A stretch of 53,504 bases of DNA from contig JAGOBA010000021.1 of the NCBI GenBank assembly GCA_017983635.1, forward strand, positions 1-53,504, written 5' to 3'. Every line of letters begins with the position of its first letter. The stretch's first letter is position 1. A program made the position numbers and the translations under genes. Below are positions 46,492 to 53,504 of this stretch, one piece after another. The DNA is from Alphaproteobacteria bacterium. Its GTDB lineage: Bacteria > Pseudomonadota > Alphaproteobacteria > Micropepsales > Micropepsaceae. The notes under the pieces were generated by a model. It worked only from the letters and a program-made list of their open reading frames with translations, was not told where the DNA came from and did not search any database.

Positions 46492-47372
46492 GTCGTCTGC
46501 TGCAGCGCCGGCCCCTTGCGATAGAGCGAGTACCAAAAAAAGAAGGCCGCAAACGCAAACATTAGGAGCGACAGCACCGTTCCCATCGAGATGACCCCAC
46601 CGAGCGACTGATGCGAATTCTCGCGGAAGAACAGCTCGACGATCGTGCGGAACAATCCGTACCCCGCCCAGAACACCGCGATGCACAGCCCCGGCCGGCG
46701 GAACGCATTGAAGCGATAGATCAACACCACGAGGATCGCGAACAACACGATGCCTTCAAGCCCAGCTTCATAGAGCTGGCTCGGATGGCGCGCCGGGTTG
46801 CTGAGCACCGTTCCGTCAGGCGCGCGGAAAGCCGCACTAGGAAACACCATCGCCCAAGGAACGTCCGATACCCTCCCCCAGAGTTCACCGTTAATGAAGT
46901 TTGCCATCCGGCCTGTGAATAACCCGATGGGCACCGCCACCGCGACCAGATCGCCGAGCGCTACCATGTCGAGCTTCTTTGCCCGTGCAAAGAAAATGAT
47001 GGCGAGCACCACGCCGATCGCGCCGCCATGGAAAGACATCCCGCCTTCCCACGCATAGAATATCCTCCATGGCGCCGAGAGAAAGTGATCGGTCTCGTAG
47101 ATCAATCCATAGAACAGCACGTACCCGAGCCGCCCACCGAGAATCACGCCGAGCGCGGCCCACACAAACAAGTCACCGATGTTATCCGCCGTCGCCGAGG
47201 GTTTGCCGTTGAACGGCGCGCCTGCCCACAGGCGCTCCGTGCGCAGGAGTCTCAAAATGAACCACCATGCGCCGAGCAGCCCTGCGACATACGCCAGTGA
47301 GTACCAACGAATGGCCACGGGCCCGATCTGAATGAGCACGGGATCGATGTCGGGAAACGGAATGACGGCCAT
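46488..47372 (-). CDS. lgt: Prolipoprotein diacylglyceryl transferase
   Basis: Transfers diacylglycerol onto the lipobox Cys of lipoproteins such as those seen at 8859, 9378, 9744, 26983 and 29060. The 294-residue membrane enzyme has seven hydrophobic helices, WRIFYAWEGGMSFHGGAIGV with the conserved HGG, the Lgt signature GRMANFINGELWGR, and RHPSQLYEAGLEG. ATG 47372 (MAVIPFPDIDP) is the usual family start; GTG 47399 lies upstream. It leads a four-gene operon coupled by ATGA overlaps. Confidence 0.96.
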   Translation of the reverse strand: MAVIPFPDIDPVLIQIGPVAIRWYSLAYVAGLLGAWWFILRLLRTERLWAGAPFNGKPSATADNIGDLFVWAALGVILGGRLGYVLFYGLIYETDHFLSAPWRIFYAWEGGMSFHGGAIGVVLAIIFFARAKKLDMVALGDLVAVAVPIGLFTGRMANFINGELWGRVSDVPWAMVFPSAAFRAPDGTVLSNPARHPSQLYEAGLEGIVLFAILVVLIYRFNAFRRPGLCIAVFWAGYGLFRTIVELFFRENSHQSLGGVISMGTVLSLLMFAFAAFFFWYSLYRKGPALQQTT

Positions 47373-47497
47373 GAAGTTTGGGTCCGGAAACAGCGTCACC
47401 AGACTTGGGCTTCACGCTTCCTGCGTGTCAAGGCGCATTGCAGCCAAGGCATGCGATACCTACCTGGAGGCAAGCAATTTCTTGGAGTTCTGGGTCC

Positions 47498-47725
47498 ATG
47501 CAAGGCGATTCGATCTTAGATCAACTCGGCAAGCTGATGACGAACGCCGCTGGCGCGGCGAAAGGCTTTCGCGACGAACTCGCCACCATGATTAGGACGC
47601 AGGCGGAGCGATTGGTGAACGAGCTTGCCCCCGCGCCGCGTGAAGATCTCAATGCTGCGAAAGCGATGTTGCAAACATTGCGATGCGACGTCGAAGCACT
47701 CAGCGTTGCGACTCAAAAAGCTTGA
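47498..47725 (+). CDS. ubiK: UbiK/BMFP family coiled-coil protein
   Basis: A 75-residue protein of the BMFP/UbiK family (COG2960), needed in proteobacteria for aerobic ubiquinone synthesis. Pattern: a start with DQLGKLMTNAAGAAKGFRDE, a long amphipathic helix (MIRTQAERLVNELAPAPRED) and a coiled-coil tail. The C-terminal part is somewhat shorter than E. coli YqiC. It is divergent from lgt; upstream GGAG lies 15 bases before the ATG. Confidence 0.75.
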   Translation: MQGDSILDQLGKLMTNAAGAAKGFRDELATMIRTQAERLVNELAPAPREDLNAAKAMLQTLRCDVEALSVATQKA

Positions 47726-48070
47726 ACACGGCGCGGTGAAAAATGATTCACGCGATTCACACCTGTTCAAAACTCTGCGTAACGCACCTATCCGCAAGCG
47801 ATCCCCAAGAGGACATCGTCGCCGCTGACACAGTCCACATGAAGAATGATTCAGCCCACAGGAGGACTCTTGCGCGCGATTCAACGCTTAGTGCACGCTC
47901 CGATTCATGGGAGGTGCTTCGCGTCGGGCTACTAGATGTGGAGCGTGAGTTTTTCCAGGCCTGAGGTGCCTCCCTGCGTACCTTGCTACTTTTGCCCTTG
48001 CTTAACCCGCCGCCGGCCCAACTCCGGCGGCGGGTTGACTCTAAGGGCCCTCGGAAAGGCTGACGACGAG
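47726..48070. other. GANTC-rich intergenic region with a GC hairpin
   Basis: No gene. By eye I count seven GANTC sites in 345 bases (47745, 47754, 47848, 47865, 47878, 47902, 48037), where about 1.2 would be expected from base composition. A perfect 13-bp hairpin is at 48004-48036. The region precedes the YbjN/proC genes and probably drives them. Confidence 0.6.
48004..48036. terminator. 13-bp GC hairpin, possible terminator or RNA stem
   Basis: AACCCGCCGCCGG (48004-48016) pairs perfectly with CCGGCGGCGGGTT (48024-48036) across a 7-base loop. No run of T follows on either strand. It lies 34 bases before the YbjN ATG, so it could end a small RNA from the intergenic region or structure the YbjN leader. 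Confidence 0.45.
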
Positions 48071-48574
48071 ATGAGCACACCGCAAATCGACGCCGAAGTG
48101 CCTCAAGGCAATCCGATTGACCTGATGGAGCAGATCGCCGCGCAGAACGAGTGGTTGTTCGACCGCGCCGGCGAAGACGAAATGCATCTCTCTTTCCCCG
48201 GCCAGACCGAGGATCATCACCTTTCCTTCAGCTGGCGCCCCGGCGTGGAGACGCTGCAGCTCTCCGCGCAGCTCGAAGTGAAGGTGCCAAAGCTGAAGCG
48301 CCAAGAAGTCGCGGCACTCATCAACATCATTAACGAGCAGCTCTGGCTCGGTCACTTTGAGATGTGGCCGGACAGCGGCCAAGTCATCTACCGCCATGGC
48401 CTGCTCCTGCGCGGCGCTATCGGCGCGACGCCGGAACAGTGCGAAGGCCTGATCGACGCCGCACTGGAAGCCTGCGACCGCTACTATTCGGCCTTCCAAT
48501 TCGTGATCTGGGCCGGTAAGTCGGCTGCCGAAGCAGCAGCCGCGGTGGTCTACCAGTGCCAGGGAAGCGCCTAA
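48071..48574 (+). CDS. YbjN domain-containing protein
   Basis: A 167-residue YbjN-fold protein. Visible features are the opening PIDLMEQIAAQNEWLFDRAGE, LSFSWRPGVETLQLSAQL, a central helix PKLKRQEVAALINIINEQLW and FEMWPDSGQVIYRHGLLLRG near 105, ending with a helix ACDRYYSAFQFVIWAGKS. YbjN proteins resemble type III secretion chaperones and bind partners; in alphaproteobacteria they are often next to proC, as here, where the two genes overlap by 19 bases. The physiological role is unknown. Confidence 0.85.
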   Translation: MSTPQIDAEVPQGNPIDLMEQIAAQNEWLFDRAGEDEMHLSFPGQTEDHHLSFSWRPGVETLQLSAQLEVKVPKLKRQEVAALINIINEQLWLGHFEMWPDSGQVIYRHGLLLRGAIGATPEQCEGLIDAALEACDRYYSAFQFVIWAGKSAAEAAAAVVYQCQGSA

Positions 48575-49419
48575 CACGGGCCTCAAAACCGGCTGAAAAG
48601 CCCGGAAACGCGCGCCCCATCGTCATCGTCGGTGTCGGCCATATGGGCGGCGCTATCGCCCGCGGCCTGATCGCCGCCGGCCTCGGACCCCGCCTCGTCC
48701 TGATCGACCCCGCCATCAAGGCGGCCGAGGTCCGCGCCTTCCGGGCAGCCGGTGCCACAACCTCGGGCGACGCCGAAGCGATCACCGGTGCCCCCGAAGC
48801 CCTACTGCTTGCCGTCAAACCGCAGTTGATGCCCGCTGTCGCGCCGGCATATGCAGCTGCCGCCCAAAAGGCCCTCGTCATCTCGATCGCCGCCGGGACA
48901 CCGATCGAAACGCTGAGCCTGATGCTGAAGGCCCCGCGCGCCATTGTCCGCGCCATGCCGAACCTTCCCGCCTCCATCGGCAAGGGAATCAGTGCCGCCT
49001 ATGCAACGCCCACAACCACCACCGCCCAACGCAAACTCGCAGAACGCTTGCTGAGGGCGACGGGCGACTTGGTCTGGCTTGAGGGTGAGGAACTATTGAA
49101 CGCCGTCACCGCCGTGTCCGGGTCCGGTCCCGCCTACGTCTTCCTCCTCGCCGAAGCTCTGGCGGCGGCCGGCGAACGGGTCGGCCTAGCGCCCGACATC
49201 GCCAAGACGCTCGCCCGCAAGACCCTCGAAGGCGCCGGTGCCCTGCTCGCCGCCTCGACGCTCGATCCGGCCGAGCTGCGCCGCTCGGTCACCAGCCCGG
49301 GCGGCACGACCGAAGCGGCGCTGAAAGTACTCATGACCGATTCGCGCTTCGAACAACTGCTTGCCGACGCCGTTGCCGCGGCGACCGCACGCGGCTTTGA
49401 ACTCGCCAAAACCCGTTAG
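48556..49419 (+). CDS. proC: Pyrroline-5-carboxylate reductase
   Basis: Last step of proline synthesis, reducing pyrroline-5-carboxylate with NADPH. The 287-residue protein has the Rossmann motif IVIVGVGHMGGAIARG, VKPQLMPAVAPA, RAMPNLPASIGKG and the family signature NAVTAVSGSGPAYVFLLAEAL with helical dimer domain. GTG at 48556 lies inside the YbjN gene, 19 bases before its stop, implying coupled translation. About 10 residues of the N-terminus precede the Rossmann fold and may be dispensable. Confidence 0.95.
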   Translation: MPGKRLTRASKPAEKPGNARPIVIVGVGHMGGAIARGLIAAGLGPRLVLIDPAIKAAEVRAFRAAGATTSGDAEAITGAPEALLLAVKPQLMPAVAPAYAAAAQKALVISIAAGTPIETLSLMLKAPRAIVRAMPNLPASIGKGISAAYATPTTTTAQRKLAERLLRATGDLVWLEGEELLNAVTAVSGSGPAYVFLLAEALAAAGERVGLAPDIAKTLARKTLEGAGALLAASTLDPAELRRSVTSPGGTTEAALKVLMTDSRFEQLLADAVAAATARGFELAKTR

Positions 49420-49438
49420 CCCGCCTAAGCTTGCGCCC

Positions 49439-50035
49439 ATGTCGACCAAACTGTCCCCTGAGGAAAAGCTCGTCAGCGCAGCCTTGGCCGCGATCGAGAA
49501 GACCGGCTGGAAGACACTCTCGCTGATCGCCCTCGCCCGCAAAGCAAAGATACCGGCGGCAACACTCTACGAACTCTGCCCCGACAAGCGGGCACTCCTC
49601 GCCTTGATCGCCAAGCGTATCGATATCGCCGCCCTTGAGCGTGCGAACGAACCCGACCAAGACATCCCACCCCGCGACCGCGCCTTCGACGCGATCATCG
49701 GCTGCTTCGAGTCCATGACCCCGTTGAAGCCCGCGATCCGCGTTATCCGCGAAGACAGCGCCGGCGACCCGGCGGCGATTCTGGACGTTCTGCCCGCCAC
49801 TGCACGCAGCGCCTTCTGGATCGCCGACGCGGCGGGCCTCCCCACAACCGGCTGGCGCGGTCTGCTGATTACCCGCGGTATAGGCGTCCTGTTGGCCGAG
49901 ACCATGCCAGTCTGGCTCGATGACGGCGACGACCTCGCAAAAACCATGGCCCACGTCGATCGCCGCCTGCGTCTGATCGAGGAATGGACAGAGCGCCTTC
50001 AGCGCACGAGCGCCGAACCCGTCGACGCCGATTGA
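49439..50035 (+). CDS. TetR-family (COQ9-like?) transcriptional regulator
   Basis: A 198-residue all-helical protein. The N-terminal HTH reads LVSAALAAIEKTGWKTLSLI, then ARKAKIPAATLYELCPDKRALLALI, in TetR order (helix-turn-helix with LY-L-F). The C-terminal 130 residues (PRDRAFDAIIGCFESMTP, ending EEWTERLQRTS) are a ligand-binding helical domain and also resemble the COQ9 shape. DNA binding is likely but ubiquinone-related use is possible. ATG 49439 comes 19 bases after the proC stop. Confidence 0.7.
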   Translation: MSTKLSPEEKLVSAALAAIEKTGWKTLSLIALARKAKIPAATLYELCPDKRALLALIAKRIDIAALERANEPDQDIPPRDRAFDAIIGCFESMTPLKPAIRVIREDSAGDPAAILDVLPATARSAFWIADAAGLPTTGWRGLLITRGIGVLLAETMPVWLDDGDDLAKTMAHVDRRLRLIEEWTERLQRTSAEPVDAD

Positions 50036-50091
50036 CGCCCGCACGGTAACCGGCTCATGCTGGCACACCGCACCTCAAGGAGACCGACGTC

Positions 50092-50547
50092 ATGGCGAAC
50101 AAGAGCCCCTTCCCCGATTTCGACTTCAAGTGGCCCAACTTCGACCAAGGCTTTTGGGATCGCTTCAGCGTCCCGGGCATCGACTCCAACTCACTGATGG
50201 AAAGCCAGAAGAAAAATTTCGAGGCACTGGTAAAAGCGAACCAGAAAGCCGCGATGGGCTATCAGAACCTGATGCGCCGGCAAGGCGAGATCATGACCGA
50301 AACGATGCAATCGATTCAGGAAGCGGTCGGCGACCTGATGAAAGCGAATGACGGCAAGGATCTACCCAAGAAGCAAGCCGAACTCGTCGAGAAAACGATC
50401 GGCCGTGCGCTGAAGCACATGAAGGAACTCGCGGAACTCACCATCAACGCTAACGGCGACGCCTTCAAGGTGATCCAAGACCGTGCCACGGAGTCGATCG
50501 CCGAAATGCAGCAACTCGCCGAGAAGATAACGGCCGGACGAAAGTAG
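50092..50547 (+). CDS. Phasin family protein
   Basis: A 151-residue amphipathic helical protein. The central MESQKKNFEALVKANQKAAMGYQ (read as two parts around KANQKA) is typical of phasins that coat polyhydroxyalkanoate granules or act as stress chaperones. The start is rich in Phe/Asp (SPFPDFDFKWPNFDQGFWDRF), as in other alphaproteobacterial members. AAGGAG lies before the ATG. No PHA synthase is in this window. Confidence 0.88.
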   Translation: MANKSPFPDFDFKWPNFDQGFWDRFSVPGIDSNSLMESQKKNFEALVKANQKAAMGYQNLMRRQGEIMTETMQSIQEAVGDLMKANDGKDLPKKQAELVEKTIGRALKHMKELAELTINANGDAFKVIQDRATESIAEMQQLAEKITAGRK

Positions 50548-50550
50548 CAC

Positions 50551-50850
50551 TCAGCCAACGCGCGCCACCGTCGCTTCGAACATCTCAATCGCCGGCGGTG
50601 CCGCGCTCAATTCGCGCGCCTTGACTACAAAATCGATCGAATCCCGGACCCTAAAATGCGCGGCCAGCGCCTGGGCATCGTGCCACTTCTCGACGAAGAC
50701 AAGATTCAGAGGGTTTTCGCTGTGCACGTGAACATCGTGCGAGATGCAACCGGGCTCGCCGCGCGAGCGATGAACATGCTGAAGTCCCAGCGTCCGCAAC
50801 TCATCGAACGTCTCCGGCCGCGCAAGAACGCTCCCCAAAACGATAATCAT
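50551..50850 (-). CDS. ABM-domain (putative monooxygenase) protein
   Basis: A 99-residue dimeric alpha/beta-barrel-type domain. It shows the ABM order: IIVLGSVLARPETFDELRTL, HVHRSRGEPGCISHDVHVHS, LVFVEKWHDAQALAAHF and a final strand. The metal-free cofactor-independent monooxygenase family includes ActVA-Orf6 and YgiN-like quinol oxygenases. The His in QHVHRS and the E-KW motif are family features. It is separated by 23 bases from the sensor kinase ending at 50874, same strand, so it may end that operon. Confidence 0.8.
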   Translation of the reverse strand: MIIVLGSVLARPETFDELRTLGLQHVHRSRGEPGCISHDVHVHSENPLNLVFVEKWHDAQALAAHFRVRDSIDFVVKARELSAAPPAIEMFEATVARVG

Positions 50851-50873
50851 GTCGGCTCCAAACGGTAACTGAG

Positions 50874-52214
50874 TTACACCGGCAAGCGTACCACAGCACG
50901 CAATCCGCCAAGCTTACTGTCGCCCAGCAGAATATCGCCGCCATGCCCACGCGCGATATCGCGTGCGATCGCAAGGCCTAGGCCCACACCGCCGGTCGCC
51001 AATGTGCGGCCGGTGTCGAGTCGATGGAACGGCCTAAAAGCCTCTTCGCGCCGGTCGGCCGGAATACCCGGCCCGTCATCGTCCACTGCGATCTCGACCA
51101 TGTCGTCATGCTGGCTGGCGCTCACTTGCGCGTGGCTGCCGTGGCGCAGCGCATTCTCGACAAGGTTCATCACGCAGCGCCGCATCGCGTTCGGCCGTAG
51201 CTCAACGACCAACTGATTGGGGACTTCAACGTCAACTCTCTTCTCCGGCGCCTTCTCGACCTTACGCTGTGCGCTCACAACAATGTCGCGAACGAGCTGC
51301 GAGATATCGGTATCGGACGCACCCTCGCCTGCCTGCCCGCGCGCGAACGCTAGATACTCCTCCAGCATGCGCTCCATCTCTTCAAGGTCGCCCTTCAGCG
51401 CCTCGGTCGACGGCCCCGCTCTCATCATCGCCAACTCAAGTTTCATGCGCGTCAGCGGCGTGCGCAGATCGTGACTGACGCCGGCGAGCATGTCGGTTCG
51501 CTGCTGCACGAAGCGCGAGATGCGCTCCCGCATATCGAGAAACGCAAGCGACGCGCGCCGCACCTCGGTCGCGCCGGACGGCCGAAAGTCCGGCACGTCG
51601 CGCCCCTTACCAAAAGCCTCCGCCGCATCTGCCAGCCGCTCGATCGGTCGAATCTGATTTCGCAAGAAGAGCACGGCCACACTCATCAAGATCAGCGATG
51701 TGCCGATCATCCACAACACCCAAACGTGGGTGTTCGTCGACATGACCCGCTTGCGCTCAGCCATAACCTGCATCACGGCACCGTCAAGCTGCACCCGAAT
51801 ATCGACCTGATCTTCGAGCGAGTCGGAGTCGATCCACACCGGCCGCCCTGTACGCGTCGCCAACTCGCGCACGAACACCTGCTTGAGGATTTCATAGGCC
51901 GGCGACTCAGTCTCGGGGATCTTCTCGCCCGGCTTCAACGTCGGCACGAGACCGAACGACGTCTCGCCCAAACGCTGCACCTCGCCTGCAAACCGGTCGG
52001 GCCCCAACGTGTCGTAGCTCTGCACAAAGAGCGCGATCTGCGCCGCAACCCCGCGCGAGATGCGCGTCGTCACCGCCTCCCACTGCCGATCGAACAGCAG
52101 ATAAGTGACAACCGCCTGCAGCAGCACAACGGGCATCACGATGATCATCAGCGAGCGCCCAAAGAGGCCGCGCGGCATCGAACGTCGGAACCATCCACCC
52201 GACATATCCGTCAT
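50874..52214 (-). CDS. EnvZ-like sensor histidine kinase
   Basis: A 446-residue inner-membrane kinase. Membrane helix 1 at residues about 21-41, a periplasmic sensor of about 120 residues, membrane helix 2 at 165-185, HAMP to 237, then the H-box GVSHDLRTPLTRMKLELAMM with H248, and the N/G boxes (MNLVENALRHGSHAQ, DDDGPGIPADRREE, GVGLGLAIARDIA). The order and the HDLRTP motif match EnvZ-type osmosensor kinases. Its ATG overlaps the regulator stop by 4 bases. Confidence 0.9.
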   Translation of the reverse strand: MTDMSGGWFRRSMPRGLFGRSLMIIVMPVVLLQAVVTYLLFDRQWEAVTTRISRGVAAQIALFVQSYDTLGPDRFAGEVQRLGETSFGLVPTLKPGEKIPETESPAYEILKQVFVRELATRTGRPVWIDSDSLEDQVDIRVQLDGAVMQVMAERKRVMSTNTHVWVLWMIGTSLILMSVAVLFLRNQIRPIERLADAAEAFGKGRDVPDFRPSGATEVRRASLAFLDMRERISRFVQQRTDMLAGVSHDLRTPLTRMKLELAMMRAGPSTEALKGDLEEMERMLEEYLAFARGQAGEGASDTDISQLVRDIVVSAQRKVEKAPEKRVDVEVPNQLVVELRPNAMRRCVMNLVENALRHGSHAQVSASQHDDMVEIAVDDDGPGIPADRREEAFRPFHRLDTGRTLATGGVGLGLAIARDIARGHGGDILLGDSKLGGLRAVVRLPV

Positions 52215-52933
52215 CCCACGCGATCCGGCATCAACACGTAGCCGATGCCACGAACGGTTTGCAGATAAAGCGGCAGCTTCGGATCGACCTCGATCTTGCG
52301 CCGGAGGCGCGTGATCTGCACGTCGACGGTGCGCTCCAAAACCTCGCCCATCCGCTGAGATAGATCGGTGCGCGTAAATGTCTGCCCCGGATTGGCAGCC
52401 AACACCCGCATCAACTGTAGCTCAGCTGACGTGAGCTTCACCGGCTTGCCGTCACGCGTAAGCTCCCCGCGCTCGGCATCGAAGCGGCAGGTACCGAGCT
52501 GGATGATCGCCCGCACTGTCTCTGTCGGCGTTCCCGCTCGGCGCAAAATAGTCGCAATCCTAAGCAGCAACTCGCGCGGCTCGAACGGCTTCGGCAGATA
52601 GTCGTCCGCGCCGCGTTCCAAGCCCTCGATCCGGTCGCCGGACTCGCCCCGCGCTGTCAGCAGCAGGATCGGCACGTTCGACTTCTCGCGAATAGCTTTC
52701 GTCAGCGAAAACCCGTCCTCCCCAGGCATCATCACGTCGAGCACGATGAAGTCGAAGTCGAGGCTCGCCATCAGCTGCCGCGCTTCGGCTGCGTCTTTGG
52801 CGGCGGTCACCCGATAACCGTTCTCGCTCAGATAGCGCTGCAGCAGCGTCCGAATACGTGTGTCGTCGTCGACGATCAGCAAGTGCTGTAGCGTGTCGTC
52901 GGCGTCGTCGATGTTTGTGGGTTCGCCAATCAT
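52211..52933 (-). CDS. OmpR-like response regulator
   Basis: A 240-residue OmpR/PhoB-family regulator. The receiver has the acid pocket VDDD (21-24), phospho-acceptor D66 (VLDVMMPGEDG), and K115 in YLPKPF. The C-terminal winged HTH has LTSAELQLMRVLAANPGQTF and ISRMGEVLERTVDVQITRLRRKI. It is cotranscribed with the kinase below (4-bp overlap) and preceded by the MarR-like gene whose stop overlaps its start by 4 bases. Confidence 0.95.
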   Translation of the reverse strand: MIGEPTNIDDADDTLQHLLIVDDDTRIRTLLQRYLSENGYRVTAAKDAAEARQLMASLDFDFIVLDVMMPGEDGFSLTKAIREKSNVPILLLTARGESGDRIEGLERGADDYLPKPFEPRELLLRIATILRRAGTPTETVRAIIQLGTCRFDAERGELTRDGKPVKLTSAELQLMRVLAANPGQTFTRTDLSQRMGEVLERTVDVQITRLRRKIEVDPKLPLYLQTVRGIGYVLMPDRVG

Positions 52934-53415
52934 CGTTTTGCTATCAGGCGCAATACACCCGCCCGCTCCTTCTCCGCCAGCAGTCCAGACAGCACCTGCC
53001 GGAAACCGGCCACCGCCTCCGGCCCCGCCTCGCGATAAGCGCGAGCAAACCGCGCCCGCTGCAGTGACGTCAGTTCGCCTTCGATCGCCAGCCCCTTCGG
53101 CGTCAGGCGAAGCAGCCTCTGCCGCCGGTCGCGCGCACCCTCCGCCTGCGAGAGGTAGCCGCCGGCCGTCAGCGCCCGCACAACCCGGCTGAGCGATTGT
53201 TTCGTGATCCCAAGTATACTCAGCAAGTCCGACACCGGCATTCCGGGGTGGCGCGCAACAAAATGCAAGGCGCGATAGTGCGCCCGGCCCAAACCAAGCT
53301 CTTCCAGCCGCGCATCAAGCGCCTTCGCGATATCGCGCCCGGCAAAGAAAAACAGCTCGAACCCATCGGTCAGTTCTTCTTCGCGCAGGTAGAGGAGCGG
53401 CGCCGCAGCCTTCAT
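52930..53415 (-). CDS. MarR-family transcriptional regulator
   Basis: A 161-residue winged-helix regulator. Helix 1 near FELFFFAGRDIAKALDARLEE, then LGRAHYRALHFVARHPGMPV, the recognition helices ISDLLSILGITKQSLSRVVRAL and the wing RRQRLLRLTPKGL. Start ATG 53415 gives the usual N-terminus; TTG 53436 lies 7 codons upstream. It overlaps the OmpR-like gene by 4 bases, an arrangement known in alphaproteobacteria (PetP/PetR-like). Its first 14 codons are copied inverted at the window end. Confidence 0.88.
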   Translation of the reverse strand: MKAAAPLLYLREEELTDGFELFFFAGRDIAKALDARLEELGLGRAHYRALHFVARHPGMPVSDLLSILGITKQSLSRVVRALTAGGYLSQAEGARDRRQRLLRLTPKGLAIEGELTSLQRARFARAYREAGPEAVAGFRQVLSGLLAEKERAGVLRLIAKR

Positions 53416-53504
53416 CGGGAGAGTTGGCCCATGCAAATCGGTTATGGCAGATATGCTGCCAGGATAGGCTGCGGCGCCGCTCCTCTACCTGCGCGAAGAA
53501 GAAC
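53373..53504. repeat. 39-bp perfect inverted repeat reaching the window end
   Basis: Arm 1 (53373-53411) is codons 2-14 of the MarR-like gene; arm 2 (53466-53504) is its exact reverse complement, 54 bases away and ending on the last base. Read on the plus strand, arm 2 encodes the same AAAPLLYLREEE but is preceded by an in-frame TAG, so it is no second gene start. Confidence 0.9.

Noticed and set aside
47757..48080. Minus-strand open frame of 107 codons in the intergenic region
   Set aside because: Ser/Arg-rich, no ribosome site, crosses the GC hairpin and the YbjN start.

Overview
The window looks like a chromosomal segment from a GC-rich (about 60-65%) alphaproteobacterium. The evidence is the conserved run prs, rplY, pth, ychF; lgt next to a MidA-type methyltransferase, pgeF and a UbiK/BMFP protein; a phasin; two copies of the alphaproteobacterial LexA operator (GTTC-N7-GTTC); and a cluster of GANTC (CcrM-type) sites. 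The genus cannot be named from the sequence alone. Most of the window is ordinary housekeeping and envelope DNA, broken by two accessory blocks.

Block 1 (about 1-7440) is a polymorphic-toxin locus on the minus strand. A 1460-residue secreted RHS/YD-repeat protein carries its own C-terminal toxin tip. It is followed by a putative immunity gene, then by a displaced second tip (a direct duplicate of the RHS core joined to a different tail), then by two more small genes that are probably immunity genes. From 7472 to about 30424 comes core DNA: aspartate aminotransferase, small lipoproteins (one MliC-like), a lipocalin, uvrB, two GST-like proteins, an isoquinoline 1-oxidoreductase-type molybdenum hydroxylase (two subunits plus a small secreted partner), an outer-membrane protein, DoxX, an M2 peptidase lipoprotein and a patatin-like lipoprotein.

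Block 2 (about 30425-36390) is a candidate defence island. It holds a LexA-controlled dinD containing a perfect 28-bp palindrome that is echoed by a 32-bp palindrome upstream. Next come twin 25-nt hairpins and then a lower-GC minus-strand run of three genes: a PD-(D/E)XK-like nuclease, an AAA/SMC-like ATPase with a novel N-terminal domain, and an HNH nuclease. The ATPase-HNH pair resembles Septu (PtuA/PtuB). The block ends with an RlaP-like nucleotidyltransferase interrupted by a TAG codon near its start, and an orphan LexA box. A 71-bp sequence (57/71 identical between copies, ungapped, counted by hand) lies at the core-facing edge of both accessory blocks, each time just past the 3' end of a conserved minus-strand gene.

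From 36395 to the right end the DNA is core again. It carries a helical-repeat secreted protein, aqpZ, a DUF3667-like protein, the ychF-pth-rplY-prs group, and a four-gene lgt operon in which every junction is a 4-bp start/stop overlap. These are followed by ubiK, YbjN, proC, a TetR-like regulator, a phasin, a monooxygenase-like protein and a MarR/OmpR/EnvZ-like regulatory operon. The window ends exactly inside a perfect 39-bp inverted copy of the start of the marR-like gene. That could be a contig-end artefact or a real inverted duplication.

The best candidates for something new are the three-gene nuclease/ATPase/HNH operon and the boundary repeat shared by the two accessory blocks. Function calls rest on motif reading only; no database search was possible.
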